Below, in pieces: positions 35,827-44,382 of a stretch of 64,000 nucleotides of DNA. This stretch comes from Verrucomicrobiota bacterium (GTDB lineage: Bacteria; Verrucomicrobiota; Verrucomicrobiia; Limisphaerales; UBA9464), in assembly GCA_017309115.1 (NCBI GenBank), contig JAFLEF010000006.1, forward strand, positions 124,001 to 188,000, in the 5' to 3' direction. Both the position numbers and the translations under genes were made by a program. Under the pieces are notes generated by a model. The model was not told the origin of the DNA. It saw only the letters and a program-made list of their open reading frames with translations, and ran no database searches. Within the stretch, counting starts at the first letter, position 1. Every line of letters begins with the position of its first letter.

Positions 35827-36972
35827 TCAGCGAGGATCCCGTGCCAACCAACGGGTGACCCACGGATCCACCTTCGACAGCAGCCACCAGGACCACCGGT
35901 CCCGCCACTTCTCCCAACCGGCCCGGTTCTCCCAAACGGCAGGATCCACCTTGCGGGAATGGGAGCAGAAGAGTTCTCCCTGATGCCACCCGCGTCGAAC
36001 GATGTCGGGATCGGTGAACCGGAACATCAACTCGTGATTGATGTACAAACTTCGCACGTCCAAGTTGGACGATCCGGCATAGGCTGAGTGTTCGGTCAGA
36101 TACAGCTTCGCGTGCAACACCTGGGGCTGATACTCGAGAACGTCCACTCCTCGGCGAAGGAGCGGTCCATACAGATGCCGGGCTGCGCGCCGCGCGATTT
36201 CCACGTCAGACGTCCCGGGAACCACCACCCGGACTCGAGCCCCCCGCTTGGCGGCATCCCGCAGTAGTTTTCGAATGCCCCGGGTCGGCACGAAATACGC
36301 CACCACCAACAGAATGTCGCGGGCTCGGATCAGATCCTCCCGAAGCGCCAATTGGAAGGCGCCCGCCGTTTGACCCGGCCCGGTAGCCAACACCTGCACG
36401 TCGGGCGATACCCAACGAGGAGTGGTCCGAGCCGAGCGGGTCAGTAAACTGCGCCAGCGGGGGCCTTCGGCGGCCACGGCCCACATGCGATCGAATTCCG
36501 CAGCCAACGCTGCGACCGCAGCTCCGTACAGGGCAATTCCCAGGTCCGCCCAGCCGTGGTGAACGCCGTCACCCACGTATTCCTCCGCGATATTGAAGCC
36601 CCCGGTCCCGCCCGCCTTGTCGTCCACGACCAACAGTTTTCGATGGTTCCGCACCGGCAACCGACGCAATTCCAAGGGATTGAACCAACGAACCTGGCCA
36701 CCGGCCTGGGTCAGCTCATCCCAGAATCCCTGCGCCGTCTCATTGGAGCCCAGCGCATCCAGCAGGACCCGGACTTCTACCCCATGATGCGCCGCCATCA
36801 CCAAGGCACTCCGGACGGCTTTCCCGACGGAGTCATTGGCAAAGATGTAAACCTCCAATCGGATGGATCGCTTGGCCCCATTGATGGCCCGCAACAATCG
36901 GCTGAAGAACTCCCGACCGGTTCCCACCCAGTGGCAGGCTACGGATTCAGGAGGTGCAGCCACCGGTTTCAC
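35827..36972 (-). CDS. phospholipase D-type enzyme, cardiolipin-synthase-like
   Basis: 381 residues with two PLD domains. The first HKD site is canonical: 'HRKLLVVDD' at residues 110-118, followed by 'GGTGGFNI'. The second is 'HAKLYLTEHSAYAGSSNLD' from residue 287, where the usual aspartate is replaced by glutamate (HxKx4E). The overall layout matches ClsB-type cardiolipin synthases, which condense two phospholipids at the inner membrane. No N-terminal membrane helix is present. I chose the GTG at 36972 because it overlaps the stop of the upstream TPR gene as GTGA, implying coupled translation. An earlier GTG at 37008 would overlap that gene by 40 bp. Confidence 0.85.
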   Translation of the reverse strand: MKPVAAPPESVACHWVGTGREFFSRLLRAINGAKRSIRLEVYIFANDSVGKAVRSALVMAAHHGVEVRVLLDALGSNETAQGFWDELTQAGGQVRWFNPLELRRLPVRNHRKLLVVDDKAGGTGGFNIAEEYVGDGVHHGWADLGIALYGAAVAALAAEFDRMWAVAAEGPRWRSLLTRSARTTPRWVSPDVQVLATGPGQTAGAFQLALREDLIRARDILLVVAYFVPTRGIRKLLRDAAKRGARVRVVVPGTSDVEIARRAARHLYGPLLRRGVDVLEYQPQVLHAKLYLTEHSAYAGSSNLDVRSLYINHELMFRFTDPDIVRRGWHQGELFCSHSRKVDPAVWENRAGWEKWRDRWSWWLLSKVDPWVTRWLARDPR

Positions 36973-37736
36973 AGGGTTCGCAGGAGGGAATTGGCGCGTC
37001 GAACCCACACCTTCTCCCGTTCCCGCTCAAACTTCGGGGCATGGGCATCGTCCTCGACCACTTCCTGGAGTTCCTTGCGGGCGCGATCCCGGTCACCCCG
37101 GGCGAGAACCAACTCGGCATACTGCACCTTGGCCCGGGCATAGCCGTGACTGCCCAAGACTACCTCCCATTCGCGAATCGCGGCTTCGGGTTGCCCCAGC
37201 GCGGTCAACGCCTCTGCCAGGGCCATGCGTGTCTGCCCGTAATCATGTTTGGGGTCGGCGCGCAGCACCGACTCCAGCAATGGCTGGGCCTCCTGAGGTC
37301 GGCCCAACTTGATCAGGCACAGTCCCAGATGCGACTGGGTATCGAGATCTTCCGGATCCCGTTGCAACGCCGCCCGGTAACTGACCTCGGCCTTGGCGTA
37401 CTTGCCCTGACCGAAATACACGTCCCCCAGGTCCAAATGGTCCCGGGCGTGGTCCAGATTGTAGATCCGAGCTTCGAGTTCCTTAATCCGCTTTCGAGTG
37501 CGGGATCCTGGCCATTCAAAACTTCGCCCCGAACCGCCCCCCGCCGGTCCTTCCTGCCGATAAACCATCAGCCAGTAAAAGAAGGCGCTAAGCGCCCAGA
37601 AAAAGAAGATGCACGCTGCCCAGATCCACTCCCGCCGACGCACCGCATCAACGAACATCCACAACTGAAACGGAAGGAGGAGCCAGAAGACCGGCTCGGA
37701 GAAGATGGCCCCAGGGTTGGTAAGGAATTGGTACAT
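36969..37736 (-). CDS. membrane-anchored TPR protein
   Basis: 255 residues. Two hydrophobic segments near the N-terminus ('PVFWLLLPFQLWMFVDAV' and 'WAACIFFFWALSAFFYWL') are followed by a cytoplasmic or periplasmic region of about 180 residues. That region holds three to four tetratricopeptide repeats ('HLDLGDVYFGQGKYAKAEVS', 'SHLGLCLIKLGRPQEAQPLL', 'LAEALTALGQPEAAIREW'). The N-terminal part resembles the short PLDc_N-type membrane module that often precedes phospholipase-D domains in one polypeptide. The stop overlaps the start of the PLD gene, suggesting the two proteins work together. Confidence 0.8.
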   Translation of the reverse strand: MYQFLTNPGAIFSEPVFWLLLPFQLWMFVDAVRRREWIWAACIFFFWALSAFFYWLMVYRQEGPAGGGSGRSFEWPGSRTRKRIKELEARIYNLDHARDHLDLGDVYFGQGKYAKAEVSYRAALQRDPEDLDTQSHLGLCLIKLGRPQEAQPLLESVLRADPKHDYGQTRMALAEALTALGQPEAAIREWEVVLGSHGYARAKVQYAELVLARGDRDRARKELQEVVEDDAHAPKFEREREKVWVRRANSLLRTL

Positions 37737-38045
37737 GACCGCGAACAGCCGAGGCTGCGGTTCAACGCCTCAAATGGCAAGGCAGCGGCCCGGTCTCTCA
37801 GAATGTTCGGTGAACTGGCTGGGCCAGAGGCAGAATCCACCGTGATTTTTGCAAACGAACAACGAACTGCCCGAGGCGCCGGCAGACTGGATGGCGCGAA
37901 CCCACTGGTGCCGGATTAAATGCCTCAGGTTTTCCATCTCCGGAACCCCATGCTCTTCCTTGTTGTTCTACGTGAAGCTTGATCGCGAAAGGAGGTTTCC
38001 ATTTGCACAGGGAGTTGGTGATGAGCACGGCTACCAGGAGCCTGA
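37737..38045. other. 309-bp gap, no gene recognised
   Basis: No family-like frame is seen on either strand. A good Shine-Dalgarno-like AGGAGG at about 37990 on the plus strand is followed only by a frame of about 24 codons that runs into the next gene antisense. The GC content begins to fall near the right end, where the AT-rich gene starts. It probably holds the TPR gene's promoter (minus strand) and the 3' flank of the AT-rich gene. Confidence 0.5.
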
Positions 38046-38690
38046 TCAGCAGCGCCCAACGGGTGCTGTTGTACTGAAACGACTCAAAAGGTTGACGACA
38101 TCTCGCCGGTAAATATCCAGAACGATGCGTTGCTGATTAACTACCGCCCATCGGTGAAAGCATCCTTTAGTGTCCCACTTGTTATTGTGAGACCGCTCAC
38201 ACAAACCGGCAATCACGCCTGATCGCCCTACCCCGGAATGCAACTCTTCTTCCAATTCCCTCGAAATTCCGCGAGCGACATCTGCTGACCGTGGGAACAT
38301 CGCGCCAGGCATCAATTCCTTTAGAGACATCATCCACTCACACTCCTGTTTCCCTTCAATTTCACAGAGCGCATAAAGGATGCTATCCAGATCCATCGAC
38401 ATTGATGAATCATCCAGCATACCAAACAAAGCATCATACCCATCCAATCCAATACTCAGACAAAATGCATTAATCCTCACCGCAAATTGCAGGTATATTG
38501 GCTTAAAATCGAGATCGAAGTTGGAAAATCGACCATCGTATGTTGATATAACATCAACAATAAACGAATCAGTGTTGCCACGATTAATAATGTCTATCAA
38601 TCCAGCCACGTTGCACGGGTGAGTATTCAACGCTTTGCCGAGTGCGAGTAAAACGATGTACTTGGCCCACCGATGGCAGAGAACCGCCAC
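38046..38690 (-). CDS. AT-rich orphan gene, unknown function
   Basis: About 214 codons from a GTG at 38690. The DNA between about 38300 and 38620 is clearly richer in A/T than anything around it, with ATA, ATT and AAA codons rare elsewhere in this window. The product has no recognised domain. It is Asp/Ser-rich in the middle ('GMLDDSSMSMDLDSILYALC') and basic near the end. There is no signal peptide. The foreign composition suggests recent horizontal acquisition, and a 5' truncation is possible because its start lies only 18 bp after the serine hydrolase stop. Alternatively it is a decaying remnant. Confidence 0.5.
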   Translation of the reverse strand: MAVLCHRWAKYIVLLALGKALNTHPCNVAGLIDIINRGNTDSFIVDVISTYDGRFSNFDLDFKPIYLQFAVRINAFCLSIGLDGYDALFGMLDDSSMSMDLDSILYALCEIEGKQECEWMMSLKELMPGAMFPRSADVARGISRELEEELHSGVGRSGVIAGLCERSHNNKWDTKGCFHRWAVVNQQRIVLDIYRRDVVNLLSRFSTTAPVGRC

Positions 38691-38708
38691 CTCACTTCGG
38701 TCTACGCC

Positions 38709-40007
38709 TCAGAGGAATTCCTGAATCATCCGCCCCACCACGGCATCGGTGGCCTCGAACGCTCCCGTTCCTCCGAAATTGGTCAGTACTACGCAGGCCC
38801 AGTCTTTGCCGGGCGCGATCCACACGTTGGTGAACCACTGCAGATTGGAACCGGAGTGGGCGATTGTCTTTCCGTTGGCCCAGGGTCGCGTCGAAACATA
38901 CCAGCCCTGGGAGTAATCGGAATTGTTGGGAACCGCGGTGTGCAGTTTGTTGAAGGAGGCCTGACTGATCAGCTCCGCCTGACCGCGGGCCCCTGCGAGG
39001 TGGAAGGCCACGTAACGGGCCATGTCCACCAAGTTGCAGTGGACCGTTCCCGCTGGACCAATGCCCGGGGGATTGTCCGCGTCCTTGCCGGGGGCCATGG
39101 GCGTCCGGGTCGTGCCACTCCCAATATGCCCCCAAGGTTGATCGATATGTCGCGGGGTGGCCGGCACCCCAAACCCCACCGAAGTCATGCCCAGCGGCGC
39201 AAAGAGCTTTTCGGTGATCAGTTGTTCCCACGGCGTCCCCGTCACCCGTTCCAGCATGGACCCCGCGATGGAAAATCCGGCGTTCGAGTACTCGTAGGCC
39301 GTGTTGGGAGTCCGCTTGGGCGGCTTGGCGATCAATTGATCCAGGAGAAACATCCGCTGTTCCTGCGGCGTTCCCTCATGATTCCACAATTGGGTCCACA
39401 GCGCTCCCAAATCCTCCGGAGCCCCGCCTCGGTTGGCCAGCAGCAGCTCCAACGTCGTGGTCTTCCAGCCGTCATTCATGGCCGCCGCCTTCTCGGGAAA
39501 GACGTCCACCAATTTGGTCGTCCACTGAATCTTCCCTTCCTCCACCAGGATCGCCGCCAGGGTGGCCGTCATCGATTTGGTGAGCGAGCCGTGATGCCAC
39601 CGGTCCGTGGCTTCCACCCTTTGGGTGAGACCCCATTTGCGGACTCCCGTCACTCCGAAACCCACAATCCGGTTGGACCGAATGACCGCACAGGCCAGGG
39701 CCGGAAGCGTGCGTGCATTCCGAATGCCTTCGAGAATCGTATCCAGATTCCGAACCTCCCCGCTCGCCACCCGATAGAACTGGGCGGCGTCCGGGGAGGG
39801 CAACAATTGGGTCACCAAGTTGGTCTGACGAACCACCCAAGGGCCGACCGGCTTCCATTGGGACAAGTCGGAAGAGGCTTCCAGTTGCAGGAATTGGGAA
39901 GAGGCGGCGGGAAACTCGAGTTCAACCGCTGGCCGCAGCGAAAGATCAACCGCTCCCGCCCGGCTCAACAGGAGGATCCACAGGAACAATCGGAAAGGCG
40001 TTTTCAT
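38709..40007 (-). CDS. secreted serine hydrolase, class C beta-lactamase family
   Basis: 432 residues. Signal peptide 'FRLFLWILLLSRAGAVD'. Residues about 25-85 form an extra N-terminal module ('FLQLEASSDLSQWKPVG' to 'AAQFYRVAS') of the same type seen at the C-termini of two other exported proteins here. The catalytic domain has SxxK as 'HGSLTKSMTA', YxN as 'YEYSNAGFSIAG' and the third element 'IAHSGSNLQW' (HSG). The fold covers esterases, D-alanyl-D-alanine peptidases and AmpC; the true substrate is unknown. Clinical beta-lactamase activity should not be assumed. Confidence 0.87.
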   Translation of the reverse strand: MKTPFRLFLWILLLSRAGAVDLSLRPAVELEFPAASSQFLQLEASSDLSQWKPVGPWVVRQTNLVTQLLPSPDAAQFYRVASGEVRNLDTILEGIRNARTLPALACAVIRSNRIVGFGVTGVRKWGLTQRVEATDRWHHGSLTKSMTATLAAILVEEGKIQWTTKLVDVFPEKAAAMNDGWKTTTLELLLANRGGAPEDLGALWTQLWNHEGTPQEQRMFLLDQLIAKPPKRTPNTAYEYSNAGFSIAGSMLERVTGTPWEQLITEKLFAPLGMTSVGFGVPATPRHIDQPWGHIGSGTTRTPMAPGKDADNPPGIGPAGTVHCNLVDMARYVAFHLAGARGQAELISQASFNKLHTAVPNNSDYSQGWYVSTRPWANGKTIAHSGSNLQWFTNVWIAPGKDWACVVLTNFGGTGAFEATDAVVGRMIQEFL

Positions 40008-40163
40008 TGGATGATCGCGTCAAAACCCACGTTGCGGAAGCTGACGACGCGCGGGTTGAATGTCGAGCCACGGGTAATCGCCCCCCACTTTGCCCCAACC
40101 CGATCGTGTCAGCGGGAAATTCTTTGACCCGCCCGCCCCTGACTGGGACCTTCCCGCCCCTAC

Positions 40164-40610
40164 ATGACTCCGAATCGAATTTTGCCCGATCTGCAGTGCT
40201 CGCTGCTCGTGGAAGACGTCCGCCAAGAAGCCTCCGGAAACATCATCCTGGTGGGCGTGCTGGGAGTGATCCGCGTTCCCCAAGTGCCCATCGCCGCCCC
40301 CAAGGTCTGCGTGGTCAATCGGTGGTGCGCCGGCATCGGCCAGTTCAACGAACAGGTCCGTCTGGTGGCTCCCGACGGTCAGCAAGTGCTGCGCAAGAGC
40401 AACGCCAAGTTCGCTCTCCCCGACCCCACCCAGACGGCCACGCTGGTGAGCGTTTTCCCTGGGATCGAATTCCCGACCGCCGGTGTTTACCACATCGAAG
40501 TGCTGGTCGATGACGTGATGAAGATCCGCTATCCCATCCCGGTCGTGGTCGTCCAGCAACCCGGCCAAGCCCCGGCCGCCCCGGCTATCCCGCAGGCGCC
40601 GAAGGCCTGA
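40164..40610 (+). CDS. conserved protein of unknown function (DUF6941-like)
   Basis: 148 residues. 'PDLQCSLLVEDVRQEASGNI' and 'ILVGVLGVIRVPQ' near the N-terminus and 'GVYHIEVLVDDVMKIRYPIP' near residue 113 recall the DUF6941 family, a beta-sandwich of unknown role; I am not certain of the assignment. The C-terminus is a Pro/Ala/Gln tail. No signal peptide or membrane segment. It is divergent from the serine hydrolase with a 156-bp spacer and is followed by a probable terminator. Confidence 0.72.
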   Translation: MTPNRILPDLQCSLLVEDVRQEASGNIILVGVLGVIRVPQVPIAAPKVCVVNRWCAGIGQFNEQVRLVAPDGQQVLRKSNAKFALPDPTQTATLVSVFPGIEFPTAGVYHIEVLVDDVMKIRYPIPVVVVQQPGQAPAAPAIPQAPKA

Positions 40611-40637
40611 GAGGGGGCTGAATCGCCCGTTTTGAAC

Positions 40638-40673
40638 GCCCGCCCGGAGGTGACTCCCGGCGGGCTTGTGTTT
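40638..40673 (+). terminator. probable intrinsic terminator
   Basis: A 12-bp stem with one mismatch (40638-40649 with 40654-40665) and a GTGA loop is followed by the moderately T-rich TTGTGTTT. It starts 27 bp after the stop of the preceding gene. Confidence 0.72.
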
Positions 40674-40706
40674 CATGGGTTGGCCCGGCACGTCATTCGC
40701 TGTTGA

Positions 40707-41609
40707 ATGCCCCCGGTGGGTGAAGCTGACTCCAAATCGACAACTGCCGGGCTCCTGACCTTTCGTCCGGGGGCCTGGCAACCGTTGACCGGTTCCGGTC
40801 TGGCGGCCTTCGCCCAGGCCGGATCGGGTAGGGTCCTGCTGTTTCAGTTCACCTTCGCGGTGCTCAGCGCCCTGACCGTCGTCTGGAGTTTTCGGGCGGC
40901 CTGGTTTCCGGTGATCGAGCGGGCGATCCTCCAACTGCCCAATTCCGAAGCCGAAATCCGCGGACAACGCCTGCTCTGGCCCGATGCCGAGGCCGTTCTG
41001 CTCGCCAGCAGTCCGCATCTGGCCCTGGTGGTGGATCCCACCTCGTCGTCCCAACTGGGCCAGAATGGCGATCTCCAGGTGGAACTGCGGGCAACCGACC
41101 TGAGGTTTCGCGGATTGCTGGGGCAAACAGTGGCCCCGTATCCTGCGCAACTTCTACTGCCCTTGGATCAAACCGGTGCCAAGGCCGCCTGGGGAGCGTG
41201 GCGACCACCGATCTCAACGTTGGTGGGACTTGGAACGGCTTTGGGCTTGATCGTCTCGGGTTGGATTCTGGCCACGCTCTACGCGCCGGTGCTCCTCGTA
41301 TCGGGCTGGGTCATCCGCCGCGAACTTGGTTGGGGTGAAGCCTGGAAACTGGGGTTGGCCAGCCTGATGCCTGGCAGCCTCGTCATGAACGCCGCGCTCC
41401 TGCTGTACGCCAGCCATTGGATCGGTCTGACCTCGCTCACCGCGATGTTCGGCCTGCATTTTTTGGTGGGTTGGCTGGCCGCGCTATGGGGACTCGGCAG
41501 TTTACCCTCCAGCTCAGCGGCCGCGGTTGAACCCAATCCCTTCGAAAACGAGACGATGCCCGTGCGCCCGCTGGCACCCACCAAGCCGCGCAATCCGTTC
41601 GGCTCCTAA
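40707..41609 (+). CDS. multispanning membrane protein of unknown function
   Basis: 300 residues. One membrane segment near residue 50 ('FQFTFAVLSALTVVW') is followed by a domain of about 100 residues that is probably periplasmic, then four segments from about residue 170 onward ('LVGLGTALGLIVSGWILATL', 'LYAPVLLVSGWVI', 'LMPGSLVMNAALLLYA', 'MFGLHFLVGWLAALWGLG'). The C-terminus is Pro/Asn-rich ('EPNPFENETM'). The arrangement recalls DUF1189-type proteins but without clear motifs. It heads a three-gene run with two small conserved proteins. Confidence 0.7.
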   Translation: MPPVGEADSKSTTAGLLTFRPGAWQPLTGSGLAAFAQAGSGRVLLFQFTFAVLSALTVVWSFRAAWFPVIERAILQLPNSEAEIRGQRLLWPDAEAVLLASSPHLALVVDPTSSSQLGQNGDLQVELRATDLRFRGLLGQTVAPYPAQLLLPLDQTGAKAAWGAWRPPISTLVGLGTALGLIVSGWILATLYAPVLLVSGWVIRRELGWGEAWKLGLASLMPGSLVMNAALLLYASHWIGLTSLTAMFGLHFLVGWLAALWGLGSLPSSSAAAVEPNPFENETMPVRPLAPTKPRNPFGS

Positions 41610-41618
41610 ACCTCTGCT

Positions 41619-41825
41619 ATGAAACACTTCTTCACCGGCCCGTTCATCAAGACGGACCTCCTGGTCAGTTGGCTGGAGCAACATGGCATTTCCGCCACCA
41701 CGGAATCGGCCGAGCCCGATGCCGACGAAAATGACCTCAGCCGGGAAGTTCGGGTGCTGGTGCCCGAAGCGGACTACGATCGGGCCTACGCCCTGTTTTT
41801 CGAAGAACGACAAGACGAACTATGA
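41619..41825 (+). CDS. DUF2007-like small protein
   Basis: 68 residues. 'IKTDLLVSWLEQHGISATTE' followed by 'EVRVLVPEADYDRAYALFFE' fits the small ferredoxin-like fold of DUF2007, proposed to be a signal-transduction or regulatory module. It lies 9 bp after the membrane protein gene and overlaps the SlyX start by 4 bp (ATGA). No ligand residues are identifiable. Confidence 0.75.
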   Translation: MKHFFTGPFIKTDLLVSWLEQHGISATTESAEPDADENDLSREVRVLVPEADYDRAYALFFEERQDEL

Positions 41826-42037
41826 CGCCCGACGAGACCCAACACCGCTTGGAGCGACTGGAAGCGAACGTGGCTCACTTGGAGCGGCTCGTGGAACAGC
41901 TCAACGAAGCGCTCGTGGAACAAGGTCGCCAGATCGTCCGTCTGCAAAAACGGGCCGATCAACTCACCGAAGCCTGGCATTCCCGGGACCAGGCCCCACC
42001 GCCGGCGCAGGAGCGGCCGCCGCACTACGGCCGCTGA
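41822..42037 (+). CDS. slyX: SlyX family protein
   Basis: 71 residues, the standard SlyX length. The protein is almost entirely a coiled coil ('RLERLEANVAHLERLVEQLN' onwards) and ends with 'RPPHYGR'. The C-terminal PPHY is the hallmark of SlyX. The molecular function of SlyX is unknown; in E. coli it lies near the FKBP-type isomerase gene slyD, which is absent here. It is translationally coupled to the DUF2007-like gene and is convergent with recN. Confidence 0.88.
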   Translation: MTPDETQHRLERLEANVAHLERLVEQLNEALVEQGRQIVRLQKRADQLTEAWHSRDQAPPPAQERPPHYGR

Positions 42038-42047
42038 TCGTGGGGCC

Positions 42048-43712
42048 TTAAGCGCCGAGCAGTTCCTCGGCATGACGCCGGGCGGCAGCGGAGGTTCCGC
42101 CGAGCATGCGCGCCAATTCCTCGATTCGCGTCGCTCGATCCAATCGGTGCACCAGCGACTCGGTCCGGCCGGCCTTCACTTCTTTCGACACCACGAAGTG
42201 CGCCTGACCGGCGGCCGCCACGGGCGCTAGGTGAGTGATGCACAGCACCTGATGTTGCGCCGCGATCTGGCGCAACTTGGCGCCCACCGCTCCCGCCGTT
42301 TCCCCGCCCACGTTGGCGTCCACCTCATCAAAAACCAGGACCGGCACCTCATCCTCCGCCGCCAGAACAGTCTTGAGCGCGAGCATCACCCGGGCGAGTT
42401 CGCCGCTCGAGGCAATGGCTCGAAGCGGTCGGGCGGGTTCACCGGGATTGGGGGCAAACTGAAATTCGCACAGATCAAACCCAGTCAACGTCGGCGTGTC
42501 GTCTTGAGTCAGGGCCACTTCGAAATGGCTCTGACGGAACCCCAACGCGTTCAGTTCCCGGCTGACCGACTTGGAAAGCTTGGCCACCAACTTACGCCGC
42601 GCTGCCGACAATTCCTGACCCGCCCGTTGAATCTCCACCATCAGTCGCGCTCGCTCGGCCTCCAATCGGCTCACCTCGGCATCGCGTCCTTCCAGCAACT
42701 CCAGCTTGGCCTGGGCTTCCCGACCAAAGTTCAGGACATCGCCCACCGTGTGACCGTACTTGCGCTTCAGGTTCTGCAGCAGATTCAGCCGTTCCTCCAG
42801 TTCCCCCAACCGAGCCGGATCCACTTCCACGGAATCCAAGTACCGGGACAACTCCACCTGCAGATCCCGCAAGGTACTCACCGCCGCCTCTTGCTGACCA
42901 CCCAACGAAGCCACCGAACCATCGAGTCGTTGCATCTCCTGGAGCAGGCGTCCCACGGCACCCAACCGGGTGAGAATCGCCTCCTCATTCTCGGCCAGCA
43001 GACCCACCGCCCCCTGCGCTAGTTCCAGCAACCGCGCCGCGTTGGCCGACCGCTGATGCTCCTGTTCGATCTGAACTTCCTCGTCTTCCCGCAGCCGGGC
43101 CTCGGCGATTTCGCGTACCTGGAACCGCAACAAATCCAACTGCCGGGCATACGCCTGTTCATCCACCACCAACGCTAAGCGAGCCGCCTCCAACCGATCA
43201 CGCTGCTGCACCAATTCGCTGAACGCAGTTCGCGTCGGACCCAAGCCCCCAAACGCATCAAGAATGGCGAGCTGACGCGAGGATTTCAGCAGGGATTGAT
43301 GGTCATGCGGTCCGTGCAGATCCACCAAACCACCGGCGACTTCGGCCAGCGTGGCCAAACTGGTCGGAGATCCATTGACGAACTGACGGTTGGTTCCGGC
43401 GGCGGAAAAGGTCCGCTTGAGGATCAACTGACCGCCTTCGCAGGGTTCCACTCCCAAATTCGCCAGCAACTCCGGGTCCGGCACCACCCGACCATGGGAT
43501 CCAACCTCGAACACAGCTTCCACGGTGCAGGCATCGGCCCCCGAACGAATCAGCGAACGGTCGGCCCGTTGCCCCAGGACCAGGCTTAAGGCGCCCAGAA
43601 TGACCGATTTGCCCGCGCCAGTTTCGCCGGTGAGGACGTTCAGTCCAGGCGACAACTCCAGCGTGAGATCGGCCACGAGGGCCAGATTTCGGATCCGCAA
43701 CGTGGTGAGCAT
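42048..43712 (-). CDS. recN: DNA repair protein RecN
   Basis: 554 residues, the normal length. SMC-like ATPase: Walker A 'GETGAGKSVILGAL' near residue 33, a central coiled coil (about 160-380), the ABC signature 'ASSGELARVMLALK' and Walker B 'VPVLVFDEVDANVGGETAGA'. The N-terminal 'MLTTLRIRNLALVADLTLE' is typical. RecN acts early at double-strand breaks, holding DNA ends together for recombination. No LexA-type site was recognised upstream; the 70-bp spacer to the cupin gene suggests possible co-transcription. Confidence 0.96.
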   Translation of the reverse strand: MLTTLRIRNLALVADLTLELSPGLNVLTGETGAGKSVILGALSLVLGQRADRSLIRSGADACTVEAVFEVGSHGRVVPDPELLANLGVEPCEGGQLILKRTFSAAGTNRQFVNGSPTSLATLAEVAGGLVDLHGPHDHQSLLKSSRQLAILDAFGGLGPTRTAFSELVQQRDRLEAARLALVVDEQAYARQLDLLRFQVREIAEARLREDEEVQIEQEHQRSANAARLLELAQGAVGLLAENEEAILTRLGAVGRLLQEMQRLDGSVASLGGQQEAAVSTLRDLQVELSRYLDSVEVDPARLGELEERLNLLQNLKRKYGHTVGDVLNFGREAQAKLELLEGRDAEVSRLEAERARLMVEIQRAGQELSAARRKLVAKLSKSVSRELNALGFRQSHFEVALTQDDTPTLTGFDLCEFQFAPNPGEPARPLRAIASSGELARVMLALKTVLAAEDEVPVLVFDEVDANVGGETAGAVGAKLRQIAAQHQVLCITHLAPVAAAGQAHFVVSKEVKAGRTESLVHRLDRATRIEELARMLGGTSAAARRHAEELLGA

Positions 43713-43782
43713 CGACGCCCCTCATTTCGGCCGGAAGCCGCCAAATGCCAAAGCAATTTCTGCGACCGTTGGCTCGCCCGGA

Positions 43783-44277
43783 TCAACCCGGCGGCGGCAG
43801 CAACTCAATGCCGTACTTCGGCGCCGCCGCGAGCAGACGCGTTAGCTGGTCGGGCGAAAACGGTACCGGCGGGGAATCAAACGAAGGAACCGGCTCGGAA
43901 ATCTCCCGGAGGAACCGGTCAAATTGGGCCGGCGTCACGAAAATCAACATCCGAGCCGGAACGGAACTTTCATTCTTGAACGAATGGGGGATTCCCCGGG
44001 GACCCTGCACAAACGAACCGGCCGCCGCCACCAGACGCTGGTCACCCAGCTGAAACGTGATTTCCCCTTCGAGAATGAAGAATCCCTCTTCTTCGCGTTG
44101 ATGGATGTGGGGCGGCGGACCGCCGCCCGGCAAAACCCGGGCCTCACAGAGAACGTAAGCCCCGCCGGTCTGATCCCCCCGGGCCAGGAGGCGATAGACG
44201 TCACCGGCGGCCGAAAGGCATTCCCCTTCCCGGGGTCCGACAAAAATGGGTAGAGCAGGCGTGGACATGAGCGGCAT
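43783..44277 (-). CDS. cupin domain protein
   Basis: 164 residues. Cupin motif 1 is 'GGGPPPHIHQREEEGFFILE' followed by 'GEITFQLGD', and motif 2 'GSFVQGPRGIPHSFKNESS'. The metal-binding histidines (HIH, and H in 'IPHSF') and glutamate are present. The last 45 residues are an uncharacterised tail. Such single-domain cupins can be dioxygenases, isomerases or simple binding proteins; nothing here decides. It is divergent from the metallo-beta-lactamase-fold gene. Confidence 0.87.
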   Translation of the reverse strand: MPLMSTPALPIFVGPREGECLSAAGDVYRLLARGDQTGGAYVLCEARVLPGGGPPPHIHQREEEGFFILEGEITFQLGDQRLVAAAGSFVQGPRGIPHSFKNESSVPARMLIFVTPAQFDRFLREISEPVPSFDSPPVPFSPDQLTRLLAAAPKYGIELLPPPG

Positions 44278-44382
44278 CGAAGTAGAACAACCGACCCGCG
44301 TGAGTCAATCGAAGGGCGGACTTGTTCCCGGCAAAGATTCTCCTTTGAGGTTCGCTGACTCGGTTCCAGCCTGTACCGGGAC

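Noticed and set aside
37990-38076. AGGAGG followed by a short plus-strand frame
   Set aside because: Only about 24 codons with no recognisable product; probably chance.
38673-40127. 484-codon plus-strand frame
   Set aside because: Antisense to the serine hydrolase, which has clear catalytic motifs and a signal peptide.
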